A stretch of 64,000 nucleotides of DNA, from positions 245,341,741-245,405,740 of the forward strand of contig CM041465.1 of the NCBI GenBank assembly GCA_023213395.1, written 5' to 3'. Below are positions 63,701 to 64,000 of this stretch, one piece after another. The translations under genes and the position numbers were made by a program. Numbering within the stretch: position 1 is the first letter of the stretch; every line of letters starts with the position of its first letter. Source of the DNA: Cycas panzhihuaensis. Taxonomy: Eukaryota; Cycadophyta. The notes below the pieces were generated by a model that saw only the letters and a list, made by a program, of their open reading frames with translations, did no database searches and was not told the DNA's origin.

Positions 63701-64000
63701 TCACTCGATGGCATGTTCATAATTACGTTTTGGAGGGAGCCCTTGTGGCTCTTCAAATACTAGATTGTGTTCATCTATGATCTCCTATACTTCCAGTGGT
63801 ACATCTTCTATTGTTATCTTATAACATGTTAGTATGTACGTTGTTGGATTTTTCCCTAATATATTCTCCATCCAGTGTGATGATACCAACTGTACAGGTG
63901 GTGTGGAGGGTGCTTGTAATCTATACTTGCATCCCTTTTGATGAAAACACATGAATTGAGCCATGTAGTTGGTAGCTACATTCCCCAAGGTTTGTAACCA
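63701..64000 (-). pseudogene. Gypsy C protease-RT linker
   Basis: Reads MAQFMCFHQKGCKYRLQAP, NPTTYILTCYKITIEDVPLEV and FEEPQGLPPKRNYEHAIE. It is very similar to the same region of element B and marks the point (EHAI, about 63706-63718) where B loses its pol core. The protease itself lies beyond the window. Confidence 0.85.

Larger units (their letters stand above)
45976..64000 (+). other. RRP12-like gene, intron 3 (incomplete, more than 18 kb)
   Basis: No downstream RRP12-like exon was seen to the right edge. It holds copia E with F nested in it and gypsy C. Stretches 46000-49490 and 58805-60480 show only short ORFs with no family motif. Confidence 0.65.
60700..64000 (-). mobile_element. Ty3/gypsy element C (5' end off the right edge)
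   Basis: Minus-strand element in the order protease-RT linker, RT, RNase H, integrase, chromodomain-like end, polypurine tract, 3' LTR. It is the fuller relative of element B: the linker and post-integrase parts of the two are closely similar. Several stops and frameshifts; the longest open stretch is 224 codons. Confidence 0.88.

Overview
This window looks like a piece of a very large seed-plant nuclear genome, probably a gymnosperm. The taxon is an inference from three things: one conserved plant gene with huge introns, several layers of nested plant-type retrotransposons, and very long AT-rich simple-sequence arrays. No bacterial operon, CRISPR array, rRNA gene or functional tRNA gene was seen.

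Layout. 1-15996: a degenerate Ty3/gypsy element (A) on the minus strand. Its polymerase gene is split by a 6.3 kb LINE (2283-8595) flanked by an 8 bp target duplication, and its leader region holds a 3.8 kb (TA)n-type array (11265-15097). 15997-17172: a plus-strand gypsy pol remnant (H). 17173-26738: a 9.6 kb array made almost wholly of alternating pyrimidine-purine steps. 26739-30000: AT-rich sequence with no recognised gene.

The only host gene recognised is the 5' third of an RRP12-like ribosome-biogenesis gene on the plus strand. Its exons are at 30234-30743, 44511-45054 and 45721-45975, and they encode 436 codons that join in frame. A duplicated promoter block with telo-box-like motifs lies just upstream. 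Intron 1 is 13.8 kb and contains an LTR-element remnant, LINE fragments, a non-autonomous gypsy element (B, 36202-39455) and a hairpin-ended repeat. Intron 2 is 666 bp and contains a probable SINE. Intron 3 runs past the window end (more than 18 kb). It contains an old copia element (E, 49492-58558) carrying a younger, internally deleted copia element (F, 55274-58169) with a perfect 5 bp target duplication, and then a gypsy element (C, from about 60.7 kb to the right edge) of the same lineage as B.

The most informative observations are: the long alternating purine-pyrimidine arrays; an ATGA stop-start overlap between the two LINE ORFs; in-frame amber codons in the LINE that all fit cytosine deamination at CHG sites; an in-frame fusion in gypsy B that removes about 2.4 kb of RT, RNase H and integrase while keeping the reading frame, with a coding relative (C) in the same gene; and an LTR-to-integrase deletion in copia F at a short microhomology. 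The very long Tyr-Ile ORFs in the arrays are artefacts of (TA)n translation and are not annotated as genes.
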